A stretch of 58,552 bases of DNA from SIG565 sp045613385 (GTDB lineage: Bacteria; Bacillota; Clostridia; Oscillospirales; Acutalibacteraceae), in NCBI GenBank assembly GCA_045613385.1, contig JAZLAW010000009.1, positions 1 to 58,552 of the forward strand. Direction: 5' to 3'. The notes under the pieces were generated by a model. It was not told where the DNA came from, did not search any database, and saw only the letters and a list, made by a program, of their open reading frames with translations. A program made the position numbers and the translations under genes. This document shows, in pieces, positions 18,297 to 26,844 of the stretch. Position 1 is the stretch's first letter, and every line of letters starts with the position of its first letter.

Positions 18297-19082
18297 TTAT
18301 TTCTGGTCAGAAAAATCTGTGATTGCAGTGTTAGAAACACCGTATTTTTCAGCAAGTTTAGCGATTGTGCCGTCAGCTGCAAGTTTTTCGAGCTGTTCGT
18401 TTACTTTTGCTGTGAGTTCGCTACCCTTCTTGAAACCGATAGCATAATACTCTACTTCGCTGGAAAGTTCTTCAACGATTTTAAGGTTAGCATAGTCACC
18501 CTTGCCGCAGTAGCTCTTTGCAAGCTGAGCATCCAATACTGCGAAATCACGTGTGCCTGAGTTTACTTCCATAAGGCAATCTGTCTGTACGCCGAAGCCC
18601 TTGATTGCAGCGCCTTCAAAGCCTTTAGCATAGGTTTCACCTGCGGAACCGCTTTCAGCAGCACCAGCTTTACCGTTAAGGTCTGCGGCTGTTTTGATTG
18701 TTGAATCGTTCTTTACAACAACAACCTGGCGGTTTTCCATATAGTTGTATGAGAAATCAACCTTGTCTGCACGTGCAATACCGTCATCATCTTTAGTGTT
18801 GCAAGTAAATCCGTTCCATACACAGTCAATAGTGTCAGAGTTTAAATCTGTATACTTGTTTTCCCATTCTATCTTCTGGAAGAGAACTTCATAACCGAGA
18901 TTTGTGAAAACTGCTTTAGCAAGGTCTGTATCGAAACCGATAAGTTCGCCGTTCTCATCTTCGTAATTCATCGGCTCATATACTGTATAACCTACAACAA
19001 CTGTTTCCTTCTGTTTTCCGCAACCAATCATACAGGTTGCCACCATCAATAATACCATAATAATTGCTAATAATTTTTTCAT
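18297..19082 (-). CDS. Amino acid ABC transporter substrate-binding lipoprotein
   Basis: 261 residues from the ATG at 19082 (AAAGGTGA site); a TTG six codons upstream is part of that site. Lipobox 'MIGC' gives Cys21 as the anchor. The body is a family 3 binding protein: 'GYTVYEPMNYEDENGELIGF', 'DTDLAKAVFTNLGYEV', 'AADLNGKAGAAESGSAGETY' and the closing 'DGTIAKLAEKYG'. First gene of a three-gene operon with promoter 19125-19153. The specific amino acid is not evident. Confidence 0.93.
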   Translation of the reverse strand: MKKLLAIIMVLLMVATCMIGCGKQKETVVVGYTVYEPMNYEDENGELIGFDTDLAKAVFTNLGYEVLFQKIEWENKYTDLNSDTIDCVWNGFTCNTKDDDGIARADKVDFSYNYMENRQVVVVKNDSTIKTAADLNGKAGAAESGSAGETYAKGFEGAAIKGFGVQTDCLMEVNSGTRDFAVLDAQLAKSYCGKGDYANLKIVEELSSEVEYYAIGFKKGSELTAKVNEQLEKLAADGTIAKLAEKYGVSNTAITDFSDQK

Positions 19083-19124
19083 TTTTTCGTCACCTTTCAA
19101 AAATTTGTTTTTTGGTATGGTCCT

Positions 19125-19153
19125 ATTATACTTTATCGTGCTAAAGTTGTAAA
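19125..19153 (-). promoter_or_regulatory. Sigma-A promoter of the amino acid transporter operon
   Basis: TTTACA (19153-19148), 17 bases, TATAAT (19130-19125) on the minus strand, 42 bases before the start codon. Confidence 0.75.
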
Positions 19154-19191
19154 GTGTTTTTTTGCAATTTTTTTATCTTTGTGAAAACTAT

Positions 19192-19237
19192 ACAAAAAAA
19201 GTACCGCTTTACCGTATGAAAGTGGTAAAGTGGTACA
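19192..19237 (-). terminator. Terminator of the exopolysaccharide/pgeF operon
   Basis: Long stem pairing GTACCGCTTTACC (19201-19213) with GGTAAAGTGGTAC (19224-19236), followed on the minus strand by seven T. Confidence 0.88.
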
Positions 19238-19247
19238 GTGTTTTCCT

Positions 19248-19988
19248 TTATTTATAGTGTTCTCTCATTTTGTATTGCTCTTTTAATGCGTCAAAAAAAC
19301 CTTCTTGCCTGTATTTTTGAATTATTTTATTTGTTTTTTTGCACATTCTATTTGATTTTTGACCAAAAACAATCACTTTGTCCAGAGTGTCAAAGGTTAT
19401 TCCTATCTTATAGTTTTCATCATTCGCGTATTTTTGCGCAAAGGAACTATCCACTATAGCGACGCCAATATCTTCAATATCAAGCATCTTTACCATTTCA
19501 TCATTGGTAGGATGCTTTAATATATTGCGTCGCGCCATATATTTTTCAAGCAGTTGTTGGTTTTTGCTGCCGCTTAAAATCCCTACTCTGTATTGTTTAA
19601 GATCGTCGGGAGTATTTATCTCTACATCTTCTATACGCTTATGGAGAACGACCTGAACCGATGATATGTATGCATCACTCATTATAAATTCATCTGTCAG
19701 GGCGCCGGTAGCCGACATATAACAATCAATCTCGCCTTTTTTCAACATATATTCGCGTGTTGTCGCCGTAACTTCTATATATTCAGGAATTCGGCCCATT
19801 TCACTAAACATTTTATTGGCAAATTCTATATCAAATCCGGTCCACTCTCCGTCCGCGTTTTTATAAGCCATAGGTGTTCCCGTCATAACTCCCACCCTGA
19901 TGCGTTTTGGCACAAGTATACCAACCAACAGGGCCACTATTAATAAAACCGCCAATATTATACAAATCACTGTCGTTTTTTTCTTCAT
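19248..19988 (-). CDS. Orphan family 3 substrate-binding protein, membrane-anchored
   Basis: 246 residues. The N-terminus is an uncleaved-looking membrane anchor ('VICIILAVLLIVALLVGIL') without lipobox. The rest is a family 3 amino-acid-binding fold: 'RVGVMTGTPMAYKNADGEWT', 'GFDIEFANKMFSEMG', 'LKKGEIDCYMSA', 'DDLKQYRVGILSGS'. No permease or ATPase of its own is adjacent; the gene overlaps closely with pgeF upstream (SD AAAGGAAC, ATG one base after the pgeF stop) and ends the exopolysaccharide operon. It could feed the transporter at 16823-19082 or act as a sensor; both are guesses. Confidence 0.82.
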   Translation of the reverse strand: MKKKTTVICIILAVLLIVALLVGILVPKRIRVGVMTGTPMAYKNADGEWTGFDIEFANKMFSEMGRIPEYIEVTATTREYMLKKGEIDCYMSATGALTDEFIMSDAYISSVQVVLHKRIEDVEINTPDDLKQYRVGILSGSKNQQLLEKYMARRNILKHPTNDEMVKMLDIEDIGVAIVDSSFAQKYANDENYKIGITFDTLDKVIVFGQKSNRMCKKTNKIIQKYRQEGFFDALKEQYKMREHYK

Positions 19989-19989
19989 T

Positions 19990-20823
19990 TTACTGTTCCT
20001 TTATCTGAATTATCAGTCCGTTGACACCGCGTTTGCCACCCGTTGCGCGATGCGAGTGAAAATCATGCGAAAAACAGTTGGTGCAAACATCTGTTGTTTC
20101 AATATTTGTGTTTTTAACGCCGGCGTTTACTAAAATTTGTCGGTTAGCCTCCCACAAATCGAGCATAAATTTACCGTTTTCTTTCTCGGTAAATACATGC
20201 CGCATATCGAGATACTTTAACTTCTCGAATTGTTGATAAACCGGCATATCAACTTCGTAGCAACATTTGCCTATTGACGGCGCTATACCCACTATTATAT
20301 CTTCGGGTCGGGATCCGAACTCGTTCTTCATCTTTTCTATAGTGACTTTCCCGATTTCAGCAACCGTTCCGCGCCAACCCGCGTGTGAAGCGGCTATAAC
20401 CTTTCTTTCGGGGTCGTAAAAAGCCAAAATACAACAGTCTGCACTGTGTGTGACAAGCGCGACACCGGGCACATTGGTTACAAGGCCGTCAACATCACTG
20501 TAATCATACTCGCAGAAAATTCCCGTTCCCTTGTTTTTTTCGGTTACGGTCTTTACATTCGCAGTATGTGTTTGTTGGCTTAATACCAGATTGTTGGGAT
20601 TTATACCGATTGCTTCAGATATAATCCGGTAGTTTTCTATTACCCGTTTTCTGTCATCGCCCACGTTAAAACTTAAATTCATTTTGCCGAAATAACCTTC
20701 GCTCACACCTCCGTGGCGCGTGGTAAAAGCGTGAACAATTTCACCATATTTATTAAATTTTTCAAATGTGACAAAACAAAGTGAACCTTTACGGTTCACT
20801 TTGAGAGAGTTACTTTTTAACAT
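19990..20823 (-). CDS. pgeF: Peptidoglycan editing factor PgeF (YfiH/laccase-domain family)
   Basis: 277 residues. The family's metal-site residues are visible: 'HSADCC' and 'SHAGWRGT' with conserved His, Cys and His, plus 'GKCCYEVD' and the C-terminal 'SHRATGGKRGVNG'. Members of this family hydrolyse wrongly inserted L-Ser in muropeptides in E. coli and have purine nucleoside/adenosine activity in others. The N-terminal 'FTTRHGGVSEGYFGKMNLSF' is also typical. It overlaps the upstream dehydratase gene by 14 bases, so it is part of the exopolysaccharide operon. The ribosome site is weak, consistent with coupling. Confidence 0.9.
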   Translation of the reverse strand: MLKSNSLKVNRKGSLCFVTFEKFNKYGEIVHAFTTRHGGVSEGYFGKMNLSFNVGDDRKRVIENYRIISEAIGINPNNLVLSQQTHTANVKTVTEKNKGTGIFCEYDYSDVDGLVTNVPGVALVTHSADCCILAFYDPERKVIAASHAGWRGTVAEIGKVTIEKMKNEFGSRPEDIIVGIAPSIGKCCYEVDMPVYQQFEKLKYLDMRHVFTEKENGKFMLDLWEANRQILVNAGVKNTNIETTDVCTNCFSHDFHSHRATGGKRGVNGLIIQIKEQ

Positions 20824-22675
20824 TTGCCGTTTCCTTTTTACTGTATTGGAAGGTAGGAACTATTTCGTGCAACAGCTCCACAACCGACTTTTTGTCATTA
20901 TTTTTAGAAGCCTTGCCGATAAGTTCTAACTTTTGTTCGAAATCAGGAATATCTATTTCAATCTGTTTGCCGATAAATATTTTCTTGCTCTCGGTAGATT
21001 TGAGACCTTCTTCCGACATAAGTAATTCTTCAAAAAGTTTCTCGCCGGGGCGGAGACCTACGAATTTAATCGGCATTTCGGTATATGGCTCATACCCGTA
21101 AAGGCGAATAAGATTTTCTGCGAGTGTGGTGATTTTAACTGGTTCACCCATATCCAGTACAAATATTTCTCCACCCTTTGCTAAATTGCCGCATTCAAGC
21201 ACAAGCGACACCGCTTCGGGTATTGTCATAAAGTATCTTATAATATCAGGGTGTGTGACGGTTACAGGTCCACCCGCCTCAATTTGCTTTGAAAAAAGCG
21301 GAATAACCGAACCGTTAGAGCCTAACACATTACCGAATCGTACCGCAACATATTCTGTGTTCTCGCGCGTCTGTGACATATACTGCATTACCATCTCACA
21401 GCAACGCTTTGATGCACCCATTACATTTGTAGGATTAACCGCCTTATCGGTTGATATAAGCACCATCTTATCGGCATTAAACTCACTAGCCAATTTTGCC
21501 ACATTGTATGTACCAAAAACATTATTTTTGATTGCTTCTTCGGGATTGTCTTCCATCAGTGGCACATGCTTATGCGCTGCCGCGTGGAAAACTATGTCGG
21601 GCATATACTTTTTAAACAGACATTTCATCTTACTATAATCTCTTACCGATGCTATTTCGGTGGAAATCAAGTTGCCGTAACCCGAACGTATAAGTTCTTG
21701 TTGTATCTCATACGCGTTGTTTTCATAAATATCAATCATTACGAGTTTCTTAGGGCCAAAACGCACTATCTGACGGCAAAGCTCACTACCTATTGAGCCT
21801 ACACCGGTAACAAACACCGTTTTGTTGTTCAAAAACTCAGCTTTGCCCTGGTCGTTCATTTTTATTACATCACGACCAAGCAGGTCTTCAACATTTATAG
21901 ACTTGACCTGCGGCAACACTTTGCTTGAATGGTTATATTCAAGCAAAGAAGGAACCATTTTAATATTACAGTTTGCCAGGGAGCAGAGCTTCAATATCTG
22001 CGTTTTCTTTTCTTCAGGACAGGAAGGTATCGCAAATATTATTTCTTCTACCCTGTATTTTGCGCAAAGTTGTGGGATAAGTATTGTCGGACCGTAAACG
22101 TGTACCGTATCTATATTTGTAGATATCTTTTGCGGGTCATCATCAACAAAGCCGATAACCCTATACTTATTATCGCTTGAGTGCTTGATTTCACTAAGCA
22201 CAGCACAACCCGTAACACCCGCTCCCACAATAAGTGTGGCGGGGTGTTTGCGCATCTCGAGATAATGAAAAAATTTATTTACAAGCAAATGATAAATCAT
22301 ACGTTCAACAACTATTGCAACAACGCCTATTATAATTGACACCGTTGTAAATTGAACATATAAATCTTTTTTCAGAGCTGCAAACAAAATAAGATATGCT
22401 ATTTCCGACGCTAAATACCCGCCGATGCAACGAATAAAATCGGAAATATAGCCCACTACATAAAACGAGCGGTAACAACCGAAAATAGCCATACCCAAGA
22501 TACCAAAAACTATATAACCTGCAAGATAAATCGGTAATTCCGGGCGCATTATATCGGTTTTGCCGCTTATAAAGACCCATAAAAAATATGCTAAAACTGT
22601 GGAAACAAATAATACCAGAATATCAACTAATCCAAGGAGCAATCGCTTGTAGTCAAATTTTTTATTTGTTTTCAT
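20810..22675 (-). CDS. CapD-type polysaccharide biosynthesis nucleotide-sugar 4,6-dehydratase
   Basis: 621 residues, the standard length for membrane CapD/PglF/FlaA1-like proteins. Four membrane segments lie in the first 140 residues, then a CoA-binding-like Rossmann unit ('TLIVGAGVTGCAVLSEI') and the catalytic SDR domain: glycine motif 'VTGVGSIGSELCRQI', 'AAHKHVPLMEDNPEEAIKNN', 'ISTDKAVNPTNVMGASKR'. The Thr-Asp-Lys and Met/Lys pattern is that of UDP-GlcNAc 4,6-dehydratases lacking the usual Tyr. It likely makes a deoxy-keto sugar for the lipid-linked glycan. Middle gene of the operon, 14 bases after the kinase. Confidence 0.9.
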   Translation of the reverse strand: MKTNKKFDYKRLLLGLVDILVLFVSTVLAYFLWVFISGKTDIMRPELPIYLAGYIVFGILGMAIFGCYRSFYVVGYISDFIRCIGGYLASEIAYLILFAALKKDLYVQFTTVSIIIGVVAIVVERMIYHLLVNKFFHYLEMRKHPATLIVGAGVTGCAVLSEIKHSSDNKYRVIGFVDDDPQKISTNIDTVHVYGPTILIPQLCAKYRVEEIIFAIPSCPEEKKTQILKLCSLANCNIKMVPSLLEYNHSSKVLPQVKSINVEDLLGRDVIKMNDQGKAEFLNNKTVFVTGVGSIGSELCRQIVRFGPKKLVMIDIYENNAYEIQQELIRSGYGNLISTEIASVRDYSKMKCLFKKYMPDIVFHAAAHKHVPLMEDNPEEAIKNNVFGTYNVAKLASEFNADKMVLISTDKAVNPTNVMGASKRCCEMVMQYMSQTRENTEYVAVRFGNVLGSNGSVIPLFSKQIEAGGPVTVTHPDIIRYFMTIPEAVSLVLECGNLAKGGEIFVLDMGEPVKITTLAENLIRLYGYEPYTEMPIKFVGLRPGEKLFEELLMSEEGLKSTESKKIFIGKQIEIDIPDFEQKLELIGKASKNNDKKSVVELLHEIVPTFQYSKKETANVKK

Positions 22676-22689
22676 TTTTCTTACCCAAC

Positions 22690-23424
22690 CTATTTATTAT
22701 TACTGTTTATATATGCGCTGTCATCATAACTGCGATATCTGTAGCGGTTTTTATATTTATACTTGTATTTGTATTTTTCACCATTTTTAATATCAAGCGC
22801 ATTGATAACCACGCCAAGTATACGAACGTTTGAGAACTCAATACTTGAAACCGCCATTTTAAATTCTTCGTGGTATGTTTTACGATCTTTAACTACCAAC
22901 AAAATACCGTCTGTGCGTGGGGCCACAACAATCGAGTCGGAAACAATATTTACAGGCGGAGTATCTATAATAATATAATCGTACTCTTCTTTTAATTTTT
23001 TTACAAGCTCATCAAACTCATTACTTGCGAGTAATTCTGTAGGGTTTGGCGGGGTGGGACCCGAAGTCAGAATATCAAAGAACGGATTTATACTGTTTAT
23101 AGCTTCTTCGGTACTGCAGAAACCTACCAACACACTTGAAAGGCCTTTTGAATTCTGCAAATGCGCTCTTTTATGAATAATAGGTTTGCGAAGGTCAGCG
23201 TCTATAAGCAGTGTTTTACTACCGAGTTGTGAAAAAGAACTGGCAATATTAAGCGCGGTAGTTGATTTACCATCACCTGGATTGGCACTCGAAACAGTTA
23301 TAACTTTGCCTTTTTGTTGCGCCAAGACAAACAAAAGGTTAGTTCTTATGGTGTTGTATGCTTCTACAACTGCAAATGGAGTATGTTGTGCCTTTGCTTC
23401 TGTCTTGTTATTGTTTTTCGGCAT
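22690..23424 (-). CDS. CpsD/CapB-type bacterial tyrosine kinase
   Basis: 244 residues from the ATG at 23424, supported by a GGGGG site 8 bases ahead; 11 extra upstream codons belong to the overlap. BY-kinase motifs are complete: Walker A 'ANPGDGKSTT', Walker A' 'LLIDADLRKP', Walker B 'YIIIDTPPV'. The C-terminus is a tyrosine cluster alternating with Lys/Arg ('YKYKYKYKNRYRYRSYDD'), the expected autophosphorylation tail. It needs the CpsC-like partner at 23408, with which it overlaps by 17 bases. It regulates chain length and export of exopolysaccharide. No phosphatase partner (CpsB) is seen next to it. Confidence 0.93.
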   Translation of the reverse strand: MPKNNNKTEAKAQHTPFAVVEAYNTIRTNLLFVLAQQKGKVITVSSANPGDGKSTTALNIASSFSQLGSKTLLIDADLRKPIIHKRAHLQNSKGLSSVLVGFCSTEEAINSINPFFDILTSGPTPPNPTELLASNEFDELVKKLKEEYDYIIIDTPPVNIVSDSIVVAPRTDGILLVVKDRKTYHEEFKMAVSSIEFSNVRILGVVINALDIKNGEKYKYKYKYKNRYRYRSYDDSAYINSNNK

Positions 23425-24148
23425 AAGAATAACCCCCTTGCGAATCAGAATTTTCAAAGTTTGGTACGCTTCCTAAAATTGGAATATTATAACATTCGGT
23501 AAAGTCGCCTATTCCCTTTATTGTTTTATCATTCAAATCTATAAAGAGGGCTATAAGATAAGAAACCGCCGCTCCTATTACAAAGAAAATAGCTGTATTA
23601 AAAACGGTTCTTGGATACACCTTTGGAGCCTTTTCGGCTACAGCAGTAATCATAACCTTTGCCGTCGGCATATATTCATTAAGATAATCGGGCGCCATAT
23701 TTACCATAGTATTGGCAATCCTCTGCGCTTCTTCAGGTGATTTATGATTTACCGAAATGTTTAGGAACAAATCTTCTTCACGATTAAGTGCAACCGAAAC
23801 ATAACCGCTCAACTGGTTATATGTATACTTGTTATCCAACTTTTCGGCCAAAGATTTATAAAAGTCTTGTGTTTCAAGAAGGCTTTCGCATACTTTTGCA
23901 AGATAAATAGATGACTGTATGTCACTTCCGTTTATTTTGGAAATGTCATTCGGGTCATACGCACCGTTACCTTCAATAATTACAGCACCGTTACTGACAA
24001 TAATCTGAGATGACGCTTTATATAACGGTTCGACAAGAAAATAGCAGTATCCGAAAGCCGCCGAAGCAAAAATTACTGCAGCGAGAATTACGATCAACAG
24101 TCTGCGTACAAGCAGTCGCGCCAAATATTCAATGGTTATTTCGTTCAT
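23408..24148 (-). CDS. Wzz/CpsC-type polysaccharide co-polymerase
   Basis: 246 residues with the family layout: membrane segment near 16-38 ('LLIVILAAVIFASAAFGYCY'), an extracellular alpha/beta region with 'YKASSQIIVSNGA' and 'ISVNHKSPEEAQRIANTMVN', a Pro-containing 'EKAPKVYPRTVFN' just before the second membrane segment (about 188-210), and a short cytoplasmic tail that activates the CpsD kinase. First gene of the operon, SD AAAGGCGA, promoter 24203-24231. Confidence 0.92.
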   Translation of the reverse strand: MNEITIEYLARLLVRRLLIVILAAVIFASAAFGYCYFLVEPLYKASSQIIVSNGAVIIEGNGAYDPNDISKINGSDIQSSIYLAKVCESLLETQDFYKSLAEKLDNKYTYNQLSGYVSVALNREEDLFLNISVNHKSPEEAQRIANTMVNMAPDYLNEYMPTAKVMITAVAEKAPKVYPRTVFNTAIFFVIGAAVSYLIALFIDLNDKTIKGIGDFTECYNIPILGSVPNFENSDSQGGYSYAEKQ

Positions 24149-24202
24149 ATTTATTCGCCTTTCTTTTAAAATTCTATACCATTTGCATAATAATCAACCT
24201 TA

Positions 24203-24231
24203 ATTATACAACTATATATCCTTTTTGACAA
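24203..24231 (-). promoter_or_regulatory. Sigma-A promoter of the exopolysaccharide operon
   Basis: TTGTCA (24231-24226), 17 bases, TATAAT (24208-24203) on the minus strand, in the short gap after rqcH. No terminator is visible for rqcH, so read-through from upstream is possible. Confidence 0.7.
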
Positions 24232-24242
24232 GTGGAAATTAT

Positions 24243-25943
24243 TTAAAGCCGCACGAACAAAGTCTTCTGCTCGGTATATATAACCATCCCCGGTTTAGCC
24301 CCCGATGGTTTTTTTACATTTTTCACCTTTGTATAATCTACCGCAACGATACCTGCGGCTGCGGCCGAAGAATTTTTTGCGGCTATTTTTGCGGCAAATT
24401 CAATATCAGCATTACTCACTGCTCCGCCATCGGCAATAATTACAACGTGTGAGCCAGGAGCGTCCTTTGTATGAAACCATAAATCGTTTTTAGATGCCGT
24501 TTTCAGTGTCAATAAATCGTTCATCCGATTATTTTTTCCAAACAAAACTTTTAGTCCTGTAGGAGCGACGGCTTCACCAAAGGTTTGTTTTTCATTTTGT
24601 CTTTTAAAACCCAGAGGGCGTTTTACATATCCACCCGTCGCCAATTCATCGCGAATATCGGATATATCGGCAGCGTTTTCGGCACGGGAAAGTGCATCGA
24701 GTACTGTATCCAGATACTCTATTTCCCGTTTGTCCTGTTCTATAAGTTTTATAAGTGTCTGTTCTGCAGTGTGGCTTTTTTTATAATCCTTAAAATACTT
24801 TGCCGCGTTAGCCGCCGGGGAAAGCGCCGGATTAAGCGGTATTTTCACTTCCCGCATTTCTTCATCATAGAAATTAGGCACCCGTGCCACCGACTGTCCG
24901 GCGGTTATCAAATGCATATTTGCCTTTATCAGTTCACCGTATATACGTAATTTCTCGCGGTCTTTGGTTTTTTCAAGGTCGGTCTCTCGCGATGCCAACC
25001 GCTTTTGTGCACGTGAAGACAAATTTGAAATAAGTTTTAATATGTCGCCCGACTGCTTATTTATGCGTTGACGCGCTGCCCGTGCGGAATAGAATTCTTC
25101 CAGCACCTTACTGTAACTTTCCGATATTTTACACGATACAGAACTTCCATACTGCGAAATTTCAGTAAATGTAAAATCCATATCGGTGCCATCTGGTTTT
25201 TTCAAAATCAACGGTGCACCGCACGAAACCAGGTCGTTTCTTATTTTATCGAGCCGTTTTTCTAATATGTTTTTGTGATAGCCTGTCAGCTCAGACACCT
25301 TCATATTTTCCATACCGCCCGCCGCCTCGCGACAAATAAGCGGTGAAAATCCTTCTGCCGACTGTATAAGTGCTTTCTCGATTGGTAAATCGGATAACCT
25401 GAAAGTTTCAGCCAATAAATCCGTTATAGAACTCTCCAAAAGATTTATACGGCTTGGCCTGTCGGGGTACGAATATATAGCGCCCGGATGAATAATACGT
25501 GAAGAATTTTCAATACTGCTGCGGTGAACCGCATCGATTATTTTGCCGCCGATCACCAATATTATATTAGGACGTGTGCTTATTAATTCCACTATTATCT
25601 CGGGATATACCGTATCCCCCATCTCGTTTTTGGCTATGGTTTTTATAACCATTACCCTTTCAAGCCCTATTTGTGTAACGTCGGTTATTTTGGCCGAAGT
25701 CAGATGCTTTCTGAAAAGCATACAAAGAACAGGCGGTTGCATGGGATTTTCGTACTTTTCTTCGGTAAAAAGTATGCGCGGTGTGCTTGATGCAGAGATT
25801 AAAAGCCGCCTGTTTTCTCCCGGGCGGCGCAACGATAACACCAACTCATCCGTTGTCGGTTGGTGTATTTTTTCTATCATCATACCTTCTGTACTTTTAA
25901 GTTCTTCTGTCAGCTTATGTAAAAACAACCCATCAAGCGCCAT
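24243..25943 (-). CDS. rqcH: NFACT-family ribosome quality control protein RqcH
   Basis: 566 residues. NFACT-N (1-200: 'MALDGLFLHKLTEEL', 'IEKIHQPTTDELVLSLR', 'PPVLCMLFRKHL'), a helix-hairpin-helix/coiled-coil middle (about 200-440), and the NFACT-R domain near 445-560 ('NDLWFHTKDAPGSHVVII'). RqcH binds split 50S subunits with peptidyl-tRNA and adds Ala tails for degradation. The Asp-Arg pair needed in B. subtilis RqcH aligns with Glu95-Arg96 here ('QIGLERVMVI'), a conservative change. The ATG immediately follows the trmK stop (TAAATG), so the genes are coupled. Confidence 0.9.
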   Translation of the reverse strand: MALDGLFLHKLTEELKSTEGMMIEKIHQPTTDELVLSLRRPGENRRLLISASSTPRILFTEEKYENPMQPPVLCMLFRKHLTSAKITDVTQIGLERVMVIKTIAKNEMGDTVYPEIIVELISTRPNIILVIGGKIIDAVHRSSIENSSRIIHPGAIYSYPDRPSRINLLESSITDLLAETFRLSDLPIEKALIQSAEGFSPLICREAAGGMENMKVSELTGYHKNILEKRLDKIRNDLVSCGAPLILKKPDGTDMDFTFTEISQYGSSVSCKISESYSKVLEEFYSARAARQRINKQSGDILKLISNLSSRAQKRLASRETDLEKTKDREKLRIYGELIKANMHLITAGQSVARVPNFYDEEMREVKIPLNPALSPAANAAKYFKDYKKSHTAEQTLIKLIEQDKREIEYLDTVLDALSRAENAADISDIRDELATGGYVKRPLGFKRQNEKQTFGEAVAPTGLKVLFGKNNRMNDLLTLKTASKNDLWFHTKDAPGSHVVIIADGGAVSNADIEFAAKIAAKNSSAAAAGIVAVDYTKVKNVKKPSGAKPGMVIYTEQKTLFVRL

Positions 25944-26633
25944 TTAACGTTCTCCCAAAAAACCTTTCACTTCTTCGGCTAATTTTTTATAATATAGGTA
26001 TTCATTTTGTTTTTCTCGTACCGCCATTAAGGAATCGCGGCAGTCGCACAAAATTTTTAACTGTTTCCGTAAAAATGCAGCATCGGTCTGGTTTTCGGGA
26101 TTTAGTTTTCCGATGTACAAATCGCATTCGTTATACTGTTTTGGACTGCCACGAAAAACCGCCTTTATAACAGTATATATTTTTCCCGTGTCGAAAACTG
26201 CCGATTCCGTTACTATTTCAAAATTATTGTTGTAAAGATACCGTCTTAACTCGTGAGCCGAAGTCATAGGCTGCAAAATAAGAGAGTATCTGCTGTCTTT
26301 TATCCACTCGGCGCGTGATAAAATACCCGCTATAACTTCTCCGCCCATTCCCGCAATTACCGCGATATCTATTTCATCTTTGTCTATTCCACCAAAACCG
26401 TCCGATAAACGAGTTTCTATCTTACAGCATCCCGCTTTTTCAATGTTTTTTCTGGCACAAGCCAGTGGTTTTTCATTTATGTCACAGGCTATTATTTTTT
26501 TAGCCCGCTTGTTTTTTTCCAAAAAAATAGACAAATAGCCGTGGTCGGTACCTATATCGGCTATACGTGCGTCACAGTCTACCAACCCGGCAATTTTCTC
26601 AAGCCTTTCGCTTAAATGCTGCATTTTAGTCAC
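25944..26633 (-). CDS. trmK: tRNA (adenine(22)-N1)-methyltransferase TrmK
   Basis: 229 residues. SAM-binding motif I 'IADIGTDHGYLSIFL', acidic motif II 'KKIIACDINEKPL' and the family motif 'DIAVIAGMGGEVIAGIL' are clear. TrmK methylates A22 of tRNA in Gram-positive bacteria. The C-terminal helical extension (after about 160) matches the family. It overlaps the DUF1858 gene by 8 bases and touches rqcH without a gap. Confidence 0.92.
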   Translation of the reverse strand: MTKMQHLSERLEKIAGLVDCDARIADIGTDHGYLSIFLEKNKRAKKIIACDINEKPLACARKNIEKAGCCKIETRLSDGFGGIDKDEIDIAVIAGMGGEVIAGILSRAEWIKDSRYSLILQPMTSAHELRRYLYNNNFEIVTESAVFDTGKIYTVIKAVFRGSPKQYNECDLYIGKLNPENQTDAAFLRKQLKILCDCRDSLMAVREKQNEYLYYKKLAEEVKGFLGER

Positions 26634-26823
26634 CGAAATATTCGTTGAGCTTTGCTACAAGCGCATCACAATCGGTGCCGTGTACTTCACAAGCCTGTTC
26701 GATGGTCTCGCCGCGTGAAGCCGGGCAACCAAGGCAGTGCATACCGATTTCAAAAAAGAATTTGGCACAACCTGTATCCATATCGAGTACATCGCCAATA
26801 CACATATCTTTTGTAATTTTCAT
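26626..26823 (-). CDS. DUF1858 small redox-disulfide protein
   Basis: 65 residues. Pattern 'MKITKDMCIGDVLDMDTG' followed by 'FFEIGMHCLGCPASRGETIE' is that of DUF1858, a small helical domain with a CxxC pair (Cys30, Cys33) thought to be redox-active and often linked to hybrid-cluster or sulfur proteins. SD AAGGGG. It sits between the yhaM-like gene (21-base gap) and trmK (8-base overlap). Its role in this RNA-related operon is unknown. Confidence 0.88.
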   Translation of the reverse strand: MKITKDMCIGDVLDMDTGCAKFFFEIGMHCLGCPASRGETIEQACEVHGTDCDALVAKLNEYFGD

Positions 26824-26844
26824 AATAATTCCCCTTAATATTTA

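Noticed and set aside
24281..24315. ACCATC...GATGG hairpin followed by T inside rqcH
   Set aside because: It lies within the coding sequence, and on the coding (minus) strand there is no T run after it.
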